From: Limonium bicolor
Taxonomy: Eukaryota; Streptophyta; Magnoliopsida; Caryophyllales; Plumbaginaceae
Assembly: GCA_023374045.1 (NCBI GenBank)
Contig: CM041779.1
Span: forward strand, 3,782,001 to 3,846,000
Length of the DNA stretch: 64,000 nt
Reading direction: 5' to 3'
Under the pieces are notes generated by a model. That model searched no databases. It saw nothing but the letters and a program-made list of their open reading frames with translations, and was not told the DNA's origin. The position numbers and the translations under genes are program-made. Positions 11,605 to 26,467 of the stretch are shown one piece after another (within the stretch, counting starts at the first letter, position 1; each line of letters begins with the position of its first letter).

Positions 11605-11985
11605 CACTGCTGGAAAAAAAGGAATAAACAACGTTTTTATTTGTCTTTTGGAACGTTTTATAACCGTTTTTTATGCCGGCGACGCAAATGGTCGAGCCTC
11701 TTAAAGAACGCGTTGTAAGCGTTATTTATACATTAATTTAAAAAAATGCTTATCCCTGTAGCGTTTTTTTAAGTGGGTAAGGTGGCGGGAATCTACGAGG
11801 CATAAAGAACGCTTTCACCTTGAAGCGTTCTTTATGTTCGACTATAAAAAACACTTGTTTATTATAAGCGTTCTTTATGAATATTTATAAAAATTGCTTA
11901 TCGATATAAGCGTTCTTTATGTCATTTGGCGCGAGAGTATAAGAAACGCTTATACATATAAGCGTTTCTTATATGGTCCTTTTTT
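11605..11985 (+). mobile_element. CACTA-like terminus with subterminal repeats
   Basis: Begins CACTGCTGGAAAAAAAGG, resembling the CACT(A/G)C ends of plant CACTA (En/Spm) elements. It is followed by many copies of AAGCGTTCTTTAT in both orientations between 11690 and 11980, the usual subterminal transposase-binding architecture. A matching inverted terminus was not found downstream to 14 kb, so this is either a lone end or a degraded element. Confidence 0.6.
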
Positions 11986-12321
11986 ATATTTTTATTTTTT
12001 ATACAATTTATTACCCAGCGCATAACACAAAATTAAAATCACAAAATCATTCAAAACCTGTTTGTATTGTATATATCATATCAACCAAACTGGAGAATTT
12101 TAATTGATAGATCAACAACATTAGTACTTTGTTTGCAATATAGCGCACATACGCTTAAGTGTATATAGTATCGATCAACTACAACATTTGTAACTAGCTA
12201 GTTAACCAAAATACTAAAAATGGTTCAAGTACTTCGATCATAACATGTACAATACAACCATTTGAAAAAAGAAAGATATATAGATCATGACTCATGACTT
12301 CTTCTGATCAATTTAGTGTAT

Positions 12322-12805
12322 TCAAACACATGTGTGCGCCCTCTCCTTATTGACAAACTTCAGATCGATCGGCTTATGAATAAATATCGAGAAGAAATCA
12401 ACAAGCTGCACAACAGAATTATAAAAGCGATTAAGTACACCATTTAAACTTATCCAAACATGCGCAAATAATTAAAATCACAAATTCAAACACAAAAGTA
12501 CATATAATACGTACCTGAGAAGAAATTTCCAATTCGCTAAGACAATTATTACCTCTGTTGAAGATGAAAGTACCGACGATCATGATGATTCTTCTGCTGA
12601 TACAAAGAGACAGAAGAAGAAAAATATGGTACAAAAGAGACAGAGGCAAATACAGATGAAAGGATGAATGAGAACTCAAAAACAGAGAGGTTGAAGAAAT
12701 TGGCTAAATAGTTTGAGGCTTCCACGAAGTAGAGTCCGTTGGCGATTAACGAATTACCGGCATACTTCATGACCTTGAATGAAGAAAACAGTTTTCTAGA
12801 GTAGT
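12322..12805 (-). pseudogene. Spliced gene fragment of unknown origin, possibly captured
   Basis: On the minus strand a frame running to 12515 ends in a good donor (CAG|GTACGT), and an acceptor (TTGTGCAG) lies at 12406. Joining them (109-base intron 12406-12514) keeps a frame open in phase 0 across LSELEISSQ|LVDFFSIF to a stop at 12322-12324. Another frame of the upstream part reads MKYAGNSLIANGLYFVEAS with hydrophobic stretches. I recognise no family. It lies just inside a CACTA-like end, so transposon capture is possible but unproved. The part at 12629-12803 is repeated at 13337-13515. Confidence 0.45.
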
Positions 12806-13289
12806 TGTATCAGAAGGATAAGAGGAACCTTAGTCGATTATATGGTGGCATGGGGGACTATATGAAGATAAAGTGGTACCACATCTCCCGGTTGATGAGT
12901 TTCATGACTTATGGATGGAAACGAAGGTGGAGAAGGTAGACACTTCTCCATCTTCAGTTTGGATTGGATTCGCATCTTCTTTCAGTTTTGAACATCGATA
13001 GGTCGGAGAATCTTCAAACACTTGGACATGAATGTCTGTAGATTGCATGCAGTCAATTGGAATACTAGCCACACATTGTTGATGTGGGGTGCATCATACG
13101 TTTTAAAAGAAACTAGATGAAAACTCTTGGCAATTAAAAAGATTGAGAGATTCCCCCTAAGTATGATTCCCCTGAGTTTGCATGTTAAGCGGCTTTAACA
13201 AATGATAGCAATAAGTGATAGTTTTTATGCACAATAAGTGACAGCTTTTATGTTATACTAAGTTATCTACTAAGGTTACATTATAACAT

Positions 13290-13664
13290 CAAAATTGATA
13301 AAACTTTACATGGACGATACTAAAGTGTTATATTTTGGTACAAAAGAGACAGAGGCAGATACAGATAAAAGGATGAATGAGAACTCATAAACAGAGAGGT
13401 TGAAGAAATTGCCTAAATAGTTAAGTGAGGCTGCCACGAAGTAGAGTCCGGTGGCGATTAACGAATTACCGGCATACTTCATAACCTTGAATGAAGAAAA
13501 CGGTTTTCTAGAATAGTGGACCAAAATATAACACTTTAGTATCGTCCATGTAAAGTTTTATCAATTTTGGACAACGTGTAAGCATGTTTAAAGCTGAATT
13601 ATGAAAAAAACAGTGGTATTTTATGAATTAGAAACTTAAACAGTGGTATCTTGTGAATTTTCTC
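13290..13664. mobile_element. Foldback element whose loop carries a duplicated gene fragment
   Basis: Arms belong to the foldback family seen complete at 37863-38274: the left arm (AAAATTGATAAAACTTTACA... to 13336) is the inverse of the right arm starting GGACCAAAATATAAC at 13517. Where other copies have arm and loop, this one has 179 bases (13337-13515) about 93% identical by eye to 12629-12803. The outer left arm is missing or unrecognisable; the right arm ends GTGAATTTTCTC at 13664. Confidence 0.7.
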
Positions 13665-13767
13665 AAAATTTTTTAATTTTGGACAATATTTAAACATCTT
13701 ATAAGTTAAACAAAAAATAGAAAAATTACCGATTATAAAAAGAGAAACGACATGAATGAGAAAAATA

Positions 13768-13994
13768 CTCCCTGTGTCCTGAATTGACCGTCCTGTTTAC
13801 TTTATGACACGTTTTTCCACTTCAATATTAAGCATATAAGATAAATATTTTTATAAAACTAAATTTTATATATAGTTTAACATGCCAGAAATCATATGCA
13901 AAACTTAAATTTAAAAATTATTTATCTTATATGTTAAAAATTGAAATCAAACGACATGTCCAAATAGTAAACAGGACGGTCTTGAAAGAGGAAG
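13768..13994. mobile_element. Stowaway-like MITE
   Basis: 227 bases starting CTCCCTGTGTCC after TA and ending before TA at 13995. The ends are imperfect inverted repeats sharing GACCGTCCTGTTTAC / GTAAACAGGACGGTC. The CTCCCT start and TA duplication fit Tc1/mariner-derived Stowaway MITEs. Confidence 0.75.
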
Positions 13995-13996
13995 TA

Positions 13997-14932
13997 ATTT
14001 TTAAAACTGGTGAGTGAATTATGTAATACTACAGTTACCTTGAGCACTGTGCTAAGTATATAGGTTAGAGAGAGATCGGTGTTCCTCGTATTTGGGTAGA
14101 CAGCCTAGAGACAAACAACACCTAACTTCTTATCAGCTCGCCTACCAGCTGCGCATTGTTTTAGAACTCGAGACATATATAGACATTAAAAAACTTATCT
14201 TTTCTTTTCTTTCTCTTCCTCACAAAAGAGAAAAAATTGATAAAAATTCTCAAAAGAAGTCCTTTTACCTTAAACCAATTGTCGTTTTTCCTTCCGCTAA
14301 GCCGAACAAAAAGATGTGAACAAACATCATAATCAAAATGGAGATACGAAAAAAAACATTGAATGAGTGAAAAAGTTAGCCTTTACACATCAGAACGGAG
14401 ACAAAATGATAACGAAGAATTAAGGGTGATTAAGGGTACGTTCGTTCTGTGCGATCAGGAGATTAATCCCACTTTTTTTAAAAATTGAAACAACTGTCAC
14501 TTCCTGATTGGAGCTCAACTGACCAAAGGTTTAATTTTTGACTGAGATTAGTTAACCACAGTGAGCCCGTGAGCTCTTTTTTTTCGCAGGTTTTGCTGCT
14601 TTCGGAGTCGATCAGCGAACGACGCCTGAATTCCTCCAGATTAGTAACCACACCCAACTGAAGCATATAGGAAGCAGAGCAGCTAACTAGCTACTACTGC
14701 ATACCGCAGTCCGTCTGTCCGCGCGACTTCTGAACAAAAGGTTGTACAATTGCAGAATATTCGCACACCCAGAAAGCTAAATTCGGAAGATGCAGTCCAT
14801 TAACAGTAATCATTGCCTTACATGCCAACTATCTTCTTTTAGGTTTGGCCACTACTTCAACTACTTTTACACATAATAATCATGGAAAATTTGACCAAAC
14901 CACTACGGTTTTTTCCTAATAGCTTCGTTTCA
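13997..14932. other. No gene seen; 3' flank of HIPP
   Basis: AT-rich flank with no convincing coding frame. GGGTACGTTCGTTCTG at about 14434 resembles the end of a PIF/hAT-type MITE, but I did not find its partner. The last few hundred bases are likely 3' UTR of the minus-strand HIPP gene. Confidence 0.5.
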
Positions 14933-16378
14933 TTACATTATTGGGCACACGGACGCTGATTCGTCATCACAATAATCACAACCGTCGTCTACAGGGAGTG
15001 GCAGCGATGGTGGTGGCAAGAAGTTGTTCCAGGTGGGAGGGGTGTTATTATTTGCAAAGATGTAGGGTGGAGGGTCATAGAATGAAGTAAGAGAGGTTGG
15101 TTGGTGTGACATATTATAACTCACTACTCCACCATACATGGAATTATGTGGGTGTACTGGGAAATGATGGGTTGGTGGTGATGGGTATGGAGGATACATA
15201 GGTTGATGAACTGGGTTATTAATAGGTTCCAAGGACGATGGTGGTGGGGGTGGTGCTCCATGTGACATCATCATAGGATGTGGTGATGGTCCATGCGGTG
15301 GCGCCACCGGGGTCTGGTTAAGAGAAGGTGGTGGTTGTACTTGTAACGGCGGAGATTGGTCATGATTAGATAGGACCTCGTTAACGTTTCCTTCACCACC
15401 ATTTACATTCTCACTATGGCTTGGCGCACCACCACCACCACCATTTTGTCCTTTATTCTTCTTCTTTTTGTTCTTTCCACCACCACCACCGTTGCTTGTA
15501 CCATCACTTTTGGCACTACATGAGCCGCCTTGCCCGTCCTCTTTCTTCAACTGCTCAGCTTTAGGTGGTTTATCAGGCTGCTTCTTCTTTCCACTGTCCT
15601 GTTCGTTTTCTTCTTCTTCAATTGGCTTCTTATTATTGTCAGCCTGTTTTTGAGGATCACCACCTGAAGATTTCTTATTATTCGTCTTCTTGCTTTCTGT
15701 TTGATCATCATCACCAGCTTCCTCATCCATTTTAGCTTTTGGTGACTCCTGCTGTGGTTTCTTCTTCTTCTTCTGATCATCACCTTTTTTCAAGCTTTCT
15801 GCAGCAGGAGCTTTCTCTTGCTTCATCTTATTTGCTGATTTCTCTAAACATAGCTCCGCCTGTTTGCCTGATTTGTGAAGCCTCTTGATCAGTGTATCAG
15901 CTTCCACGTTTCCAGTCACAGTTACCTTTTGATCAGACTCGATAGTCGTCTTATAAACCCCTGATACATAATTTTTAAGGTAGCAAATTAACATACCGCT
16001 CACTTAACTTTCATTTAATTGGTACGTGGCAGTACGTATTAATGATCTACCAATTCGTTCTATCAGCAAGCAACTTACAATACTTCACCAACTTAAACAG
16101 CTGTAACCTCATTCTCTCTTTTTTCTATAGGATGAAAATGCACATACCATCGATGCTTTGGAGGATCTTCTTGACCTTTTTGTTGCATCCTTCACAATGG
16201 AGGGGGACTCTCAAGTGCCAAGTCTGAGAGTGATAAAAGAAAGAAAAACATAACACGATATTAACAAAAGAGGAAGTTAATTAGAGCCTTACTCTTACAG
16301 AAAATAAACCACTTACACAGATATACTCACCTTGAAGTTGAGTGGCTCTTGACAGTTTTCAGGTGAAGTTGCTGCCAT
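14933..16378 (-). CDS. Heavy-metal-associated isoprenylated plant protein (HIPP)
   Basis: Three exons: 16331-16378, 16148-16223 and 14933-15960, with GT-AG introns, giving 383 residues. Residues 17 to about 85 form an HMA domain (WHLRVPLHCEGCNKKVKK) with the metal-binding pair Cys26 and Cys29. A long disordered region follows: Lys/Glu/Gln-rich at about 90-190, Gly/Asn runs at about 195-225, then Pro/His/Tyr-rich to residue 360. The protein ends CPIM, a CaaX box for isoprenylation of Cys380. HIPPs bind transition metals and attach to membranes through the lipid; roles in metal handling and stress are known for the family. The start was chosen because exon 1 opens in phase with the HMA exon; an in-frame Met upstream of exon 3 (near 16003) lies in the intron. 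The specific metal is not predictable. Confidence 0.95.
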
Positions 16379-16585
16379 ATGGGAGACTGGTGACAAACCT
16401 CAGAAGAGAGCAATGCTAACTGAGAGTTCAGGAGGAGAGGAGCAAAGAATAAGAAGAAAGGAGAGCATTATAATAGAGATCGATCCTCAAGGGATGAGCG
16501 AAAGGAAGGAAAAGAAACTTTGCATTATGCAAGTAGTGTACGTACGCTTTTAAAAGAAAATGCATTGGAGGGTGGGACCATAGAT

Positions 16586-16690
16586 TAAGAGAGAGAGAAA
16601 AGAAGAGAGAACCCACTTTATAAAGATACATCAAAAAGAGAGAGAAAAGAAGAGAGAACCCACTTTATAAAGATACATCAAAAAGAGAGA
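16586..16690 (-). promoter_or_regulatory. 47-bp tandem duplication carrying a TATA box and CT-rich patch
   Basis: A 47-base unit occurs twice. Read on the minus strand (the HIPP transcription sense) each copy has CTTTATAAAG followed by TGGG and a pyrimidine-rich run. The TATA copies are at 16616-16625 and 16663-16672, about 240 and 290 bases upstream of the HIPP ATG. The arrangement resembles a plant TATA plus Y-patch core promoter present twice. Confidence 0.5.
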
Positions 16691-16801
16691 GACAAGAGTT
16701 TTGGAGTCCAGTTGGAACGAAACTTGGTGTTATTATTCAGAGTAGGAAATAGGAAAGAGATGTTGTTGTGTGGTTTCCTTGGGTAAAGAAGGAAGTAACA
16801 T

Positions 16802-16807
16802 CACGTG
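16802..16807. promoter_or_regulatory. G-box (CACGTG) upstream of HIPP
   Basis: CACGTG within TCACGTGTGG, about 425 bases upstream of the HIPP start. It is the binding core for bZIP/bHLH factors and resembles an ABA-response element. Its role here is inferred only from position. Confidence 0.4.
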
Positions 16808-18111
16808 TGGTGTGAGTGCAATTCCAAACTGTTAAATGATGAACACCAGCAGGCAGCAGCGTTAAGTAAAGTGTTGTTGCAGGTATGATGATAAAGACAT
16901 GCCACCTATATACAGTGTATGGAAGTATGACAACAGTGTAAGTAGAGAGGTGGGTATATATAACGACAGAATTATATCAAATACGGAAAACATATATAGC
17001 ATCGTACATATTCATTATGATTATACTATCGTCTGTGTATGATAGTATGTGCATGAAAACATTTACACATACAATGAATTTGCCGTATATATAACATGAC
17101 ACCCAACTATCTTCACATATTAAGCTCCCGTTTGAACTTGTAATCATCCACTCAAATTCATTTTTTTCCTCAAATCAAAGGCTAAACTGATAAAGCTTGT
17201 TTTCTTTGGGCTTGGGATAAGTAACTAGTGTATAGAATTACATAAAATTAATTACCCAACCGCCACTTTTGTTTAATACTTTTCGAAGAGATGTATTAGA
17301 CTAATCTCATCATCTACACTAATGTATTCAAAAGGGTTCTCGGAATTGGGCAACGGCCACATTAAACGGACCCTTGATATATTTCCCATAATACTTGGAA
17401 ATCTGTAGCTCGGATCAATTCCTGTCAAGTCATAGAGCTGATGAAAACTCTTTTACCCCTAGCAAAGTTTTTATTACGCGTAATGATATATGTGCTTGAA
17501 AAAAAAAAGCCGTACATGAATTAAACATGTGCAGCAGGCAAATGGATTCCGCAGAAGAAGTTATGATGATAGTCATGAAAAACCTATCCGCGGGCGAGAG
17601 GCGGGTGTGCAGAAAAAAAAGTTTCTATTATCACGAGAGGATAAATGAGAAGACAAGAAGCGCAGAAGAAAAAAGGTAAAGGTCAGTAATAATTTTACCC
17701 ATCTAGAGTATGGGAACAGTAGTGAAAGAATCCTGAAGCTTTCCACCTGAAAATAGTACTTAGTAAAATCTAAACCCGAAATTAAATTATGAGCTCAAAT
17801 TACTAACATACCAGTATCTGATACAGTGACAGTAAATTGTAGTAATTGCTAGTATAACCAGAGTCCCACTCGTATTCATGATTAAATATTCAACGCAAAA
17901 GTAGACGACGACTCGTCGCTAGTGGGTTTGAAATCAAAGTGATGATCAGAAAGAAAGATAGAACGATATGATGATGGCCAAGGCTAGAATTGCAGAAAAG
18001 ATTAGTATGCAAAAACAAAAATAAAGTTAGGCTTAGCAGATAATACAAGATGAAAAGGAAGGTTACTTGACATGATTAGACCACATAGACAATGCACTAC
18101 TTTTACTACCA
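16808..18111. other. HIPP upstream region, no gene seen
   Basis: AT-rich sequence without a convincing coding frame or transposon boundary. Presumed distal promoter of HIPP. Confidence 0.5.
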
Positions 18112-18114
18112 TTA

Positions 18115-18541
18115 GGGCATCCACAATGGTGGTGAGGTTCTTAACAGATTTCTATGTGCCATGTCATCAGAAAATATTTTTTAATTAGCTAAGCAACTCC
18201 ATTCATGTATTCATGTCTACAATAAGAGAGTTCCTTAACCTTCTCACTCCTCCTATTATTTTAGTTGGGTTTTAATTAGTTTGTTTAATGTATTAATATT
18301 AAATGAGATGTGGTTGAGAGTAGAAAGGAAACTGAGATCGTAAAACTTTTTTTTGGAAATGAGTAATGTTTTTTTGAGCATGTCAGATTATACAGAATAT
18401 CAAACCAATCGCTTTTTTTTCCGTACGTTCCTTAAATAAGGAACGATGAAAGAGAAAGGGCATGGATTTCACACCACTACAACTCTTTTTTTAATTTCTT
18501 ACTGACAAATGTGGGTGGAATCCACACCATTGTGGATGCCC
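18115..18541. mobile_element. Tourist/PIF-Harbinger-like MITE
   Basis: 427 bases with near-perfect inverted ends GGGCATCCACAATGGTG and CACCATTGTGGATGCCC, flanked by the TTA duplication typical of PIF/Harbinger (18112-18114 and 18542-18544). Non-coding. Confidence 0.88.
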
Positions 18542-18544
18542 TTA

Positions 18545-20301
18545 CCACTCTCTTACGTTAAAAAAAAGCCAGTCTGAGTAAAGAGACTTGAAGTGGGCTA
18601 GGAGGGTCATTCGCTCTCACCAAAGTATGGTCGGATTAGTTTGCTTGGGTTGGTGGTGGTAATTAAGTACCTCAGTAGTAGTGTAAGTAGTACTATTTTA
18701 CCAAAACGCAACAGCAACTACAAACAGAGAGAAGGGAGAGTATACATTTGGAGTTGGGGTCCACCTTGAAATGACTCCCCACGTAAGCTGGGGGAGGTCT
18801 TAGATCTTTCCAGAATAAAAATTTGGAGTGGAATGGATCGCGCCTGTTGAGAAGAAAATAATAATAATAATAAAAGATGGCCACCACATGATAAGTATCA
18901 GAAAAAGTTAGTTCTGTCTACTTCACTGTTGGTGTGTGCCCGTAATCATGTAACACCTACCATATTCTTTTTCAGGAATCTACAAGGGAAGGGGAAAAAA
19001 TGCACCAGAAAAAAACATACAAAGGGGGAAATGCACAGTACAGTACACGAGAGAACTGAAGTATCTATAGATCTGTAACACTCCAGGACACAGAGGCCAG
19101 ATTACCTGTATGAACAGAGATTATTGCTCTAGGGAAAGTTCTTATTTCTCAACATCTACCACTTGCCCTGCAAAAATTCTTGTGCAAATCCCTTTAAATG
19201 AAGTGAATGGGTGAAGAGACCAAACCTTGTCCTTGCTGCTGCTGCGCCAGCTCCTCTTCCAGTTGGACATCGCACCAAAAGAGGGAATCAAATCTTGTAA
19301 GCTTCAGAACGTCCTACAGCTATCAAGGTGACAATAATACTCGCATATAGGAAGCAATACAAACGCATTTACCGTAGCCGTATGATGACAAATGGTTAAA
19401 AGCTAAAATCAGTATAATTCTCTCATTCTCGTCTGTGACTTCTAACAGACTTTCACATGAAATTGTCTCCTAGAAGAGGAAGAAAGACTGGAGAAACGGA
19501 GTCACAATCACACTAGAATTTACACTACCAAAAGGTACGGACTGAATCAAACGGAAAATAGTAGTGTGATCAGTAATCAAATTGTATAATCCCGCATAAT
19601 CTGCTAATCTTCGATCAAAGCTACATGGTCATATTGCATTTGGATCCGCCTATGCACTAGATGTCGACATTACAGGTTGGTTGTTACTTAACTTTTCCAT
19701 GTCACCTGATTATCCCCTCAAAAACAAGGTGCAATAGCTTAATCATGGTCAACCATGACCAATCTTTGAGCAATAAGAAGCGTTAACATCCATTAAAATA
19801 AGTTTTTGTCCATGCTGAACTTCAAACAGAAAGGTGTTCAATACGTGAAGACAACTAGCAGGTCAGATCTGGATGCCATAGATAACAGCAACATGAACAG
19901 TTCTCACACGAGCAGAAGAAAAGGCCATAGTTATTACCAGCAAGAACCAACAGAGTAAAGATAATAAACCAGAACAATAGGAACCAATTGAAGCTATTTT
20001 TTCTTACCCGTACATCTCACCTGCCTTTCACCATTGGATATCTTTTAAATTGCTAAAGCCTTAATGATACATACATGGTTAACATTTTTGATTTGTAAAC
20101 TCCTCTAGCCAGCAGAATTCCATAAATATGTATATAGTATAAATACAGAAAGCAATGATGGCTGCAGATTATATATCCTGATATAAGCTTTTATTGAACT
20201 CCTATTAAGAAGAGATACGACACTAGAAGAATTTATCAGTTCTGGTACGAAAGCAGAAACCTGAAACTTAATTCCACTATAGTGATAATTATTAATCACT
20301 A
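18545..20301. other. Intergenic region and 3' flank of dephospho-CoA kinase
   Basis: No convincing coding frame. A short ATA microsatellite occurs at about 18857-18873. The right end is probably 3' UTR of the minus-strand kinase gene. Confidence 0.5.
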
Positions 20302-23892
<3,591 letters not shown>

Positions 23893-24079
23893 TTAGCTCG
23901 GCTGACGATAATGTCAAAGGTTTGGTTTGTGAAGCGTCATTTTTTTTTAAAAAAAAGTGGGGTATATTGATATGAAGAAGAACATAACAATGGACATCGT
24001 TAGTAAGATTATGTGTAAACATATTGTGAAGCGTCATTTTTTTTTTCAAAAAATCATCTCATCTAGCTAAACCTACTAA

Positions 24080-24260
24080 GGGGGCGTTCTATAGGAGCTA
24101 TTTGTCTCTACTTTTGCTCAAAAATAATGTACAAATGTCAATTTTTAATTGGTGTATAACTAACCATAGTACACTTGTCAAGTTAACATTTGTTAACTAG
24201 AGGGACATTTACCATAAAGCTTGTAAACCAAGCTTTTGGAGGATAAGTCCGAACAGACCC
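24080..24260. mobile_element. PIF/Harbinger-like MITE, first of a tandem pair
   Basis: 181 bases, GGGGGCGTTCTATAGG at one end and GAACAGACCC at the other, flanked by TAA (24077-24079, 24261-24263). The right TAA is shared with the next element. The ends are only partly inverted. Confidence 0.55.
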
Positions 24261-24263
24261 TAA

Positions 24264-24450
24264 GGCCGCGTTCTGTGGCTGCGAAAAGTTATTAAGCTAC
24301 TTTTCAAAAGAAAAAAGAGATAAGTGTCAATCACTAAGTGGATAGAAGGGTTACCATAGTATACATGTCATGGTCTAATTCACTAACTAGAGTAAGCTTT
24401 ATCTTAAAGCTGCTATTATTAGCTTTTTGAGGTGGGTGGCGAATGGACCC
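24264..24450. mobile_element. PIF/Harbinger-like MITE, second of the pair
   Basis: 187 bases, GGCCGCGTTCTGTGG start and GAATGGACCC end, flanked by TAA at 24261-24263 and 24451-24453. It has the same architecture as its neighbour and carries similar internal phrases (TGTCA...GTTAACTAGAG-like). Confidence 0.55.
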
Positions 24451-24964
24451 TAAATTGTAAAAATAGCCTTAGTCGAATCTACACAAATTAAGATAATTAG
24501 ATAAAGCTTTACAATCTATTAAAAACCTTATTGTTGAATTCTCGTAGCTTGAGCAGCCGCCAAGATGATCCTGCTGTTATGACGGCCAACATAGGCATAG
24601 CCTATACAATTCTCAAGATCCAAACTCGCATCCACGGCGACCTCTAACCAATTAGTATTTTGCTGACGATGCTGCTATAGAGCGGAAGTAGTAGGAAGAA
24701 GAGCTTGCGCATGCTGAATGAAGCTGTTTGTCTAGCCCCAACCTTGGGCAAAAAAAGAAATCTAGAGAAAGTATATTGGCATCGGGCATACCAAATTCGC
24801 CATAGGAGTTGAGTGAGTAACTTTAAGAACTGCTGAGATTCTTGGAGACAAGCTTGGAAGTACCAGTCCTTAAAACCCTGATCGGAGTGGATTGAGATTG
24901 GGCCGAATATTTTCATCATTTTCCAATATGGACAAACTTGTGGGCAGCATAGCAACACATAAAC

Positions 24965-25478
24965 CAGTGGCGGACCTAGAAACATAAATCTGTGGGGGCA
25001 ATATTGAAAATGTTGTTCCTCGGAATGGAATAAAGACCATATAATTGTTTTTATGGGCTTTTATCATCTACAAAATAATATTCCTTCAGTTCAACAATAT
25101 AAGTCGTTTTAGAAACTCTTAATAAGTAGAAAAATGACACATGTACCCCTACTTTTTATTTTTATATCTAGATAATAATTATTTTTGTGTTGAATAGTAA
25201 GGTCAAAATTGGAAAAAAGTGTGCCAATAAGCTAGAATGAATTATATTTTTAAACAAAGTTCACATCATAAAACGACAAATATTATTAAACAGATGGAGT
25301 ACATAATATTGTTAGTGAACTTAAAATAGTTGATTCTACATTAATTATTAGGTTATCACTATTTAATTCATCACTCAAAATTATATATTTTTTCTATATA
25401 TAGACATATATTTTTCTATTGTTCCAAAAACCTGTGGGGGCACGTGCCCCCACAGATTAGTAAGTGCGTCCGCCACTG
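24965..25478. mobile_element. hAT-like MITE inside the LINE relic
   Basis: 514 bases, termini CAGTGGCGGACCTAG and GTCCGCCACTG, flanked by ACATAAAC (24957-24964) and ACATGAAC (25479-25486), 7 of 8 matching. Same terminal family as 10909-11351. The right end has a palindrome of GTGGGGGCACGTGCCCCCAC type near 25435-25454. Confidence 0.82.
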
Positions 25479-25731
25479 ACATGAACTATTGTCTCAGGCT
25501 ATCCACATGCATTACATGAAGCAGCACCTCATTCACGAATTCGGTCTATTATAACTGTCTTTGTAGGTATAGTGTCTATTAAAAGTTTCAAGCCAAGTAG
25601 CTTTATCCTAGGAGGCATATCAGTCGTCTATAGGCGTTTAATAGCTTTTCCAAAAGTGGTTGAAGATGATGAGCCACCAGATAAGGACTGGCGATGTAGA
25701 AAATCTGTGTGGTATGCAGTTTTGACTATAA

Positions 25732-25909
25732 GGCCCCGTTCTGGAGCTCATAAAAATCAGGAGTCCCACCTAGATGAAGATGAAAAAAATGAAACGCTCC
25801 TCTACCCAGCGTCCGATCAGCAGATGAATTCATCTCCAACATTCAAATAGTGGTCCCACAAACAAATCATCTTCATCTCCTATAAGTAATCTCCAGTGAG
25901 AACGAGACC
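25732..25909. mobile_element. PIF/Harbinger-like MITE
   Basis: 178 bases, GGCCCCGTTCTGGAG start and CTCCAGTGAGAACGAGACC end, flanked by TAA at 25729-25731 and 25910-25912. Non-coding. Confidence 0.65.
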
Positions 25910-26467
25910 TAAATTGCCCAGTTGAAGGTAAACCACAATACCACTGGTCCTGAGGGATTAGCGGTTGTGCACACTAAGCAATGGATGGAATGGGCATGTG
26001 CAATATTATGACAGCATCCTCGGGAGTGAACAAGGTCAACAATCCAAGTGAAAGATGGTGTAATTATAGTGGCAACGAAAGCAGTTTGATGAACCAGAGG
26101 GGGCATTTTCCAGAGAAAAGGCTTCCCACAAGGCATATCACATAACCAGCAATCTGCAATGCGAGCAGTGGTGCGTGTGACAATTTCCTTACGACCTCCA
26201 AGTTCAACCAAATCTTTGACACTCAACAAGGCTTTTCATAGAGGATTGGCATTCGATTGGGGCTTAGCTTGCATTAGAGTAGCAGTTGTGAGGTACTTTG
26301 CATGATAAAGCTTAGACAAGAGAGTAGATGGCTCTGTGAGAATTCGTCACAACTGCTTTACAAGAAGGGCACAGTTGAAACCACGTAGATCTTGAAAACC
26401 CAGGCCACCTGATGCAGCATCCTTACATAAGTTTGCCCACTTGTGCCAGTGAATTCATAGTGCCACC

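Noticed and set aside
15468..15783. Proline-rich and Arg-rich frames over HIPP exon 3
   Set aside because: They are other-frame reads of the Lys/Gly-rich coding region and show no domain.
15961..16003. HIPP starting at an in-frame Met just upstream of exon 3
   Set aside because: That stretch ends in a splice acceptor, and the conserved HMA start with the CxxC pair is in the two upstream exons.
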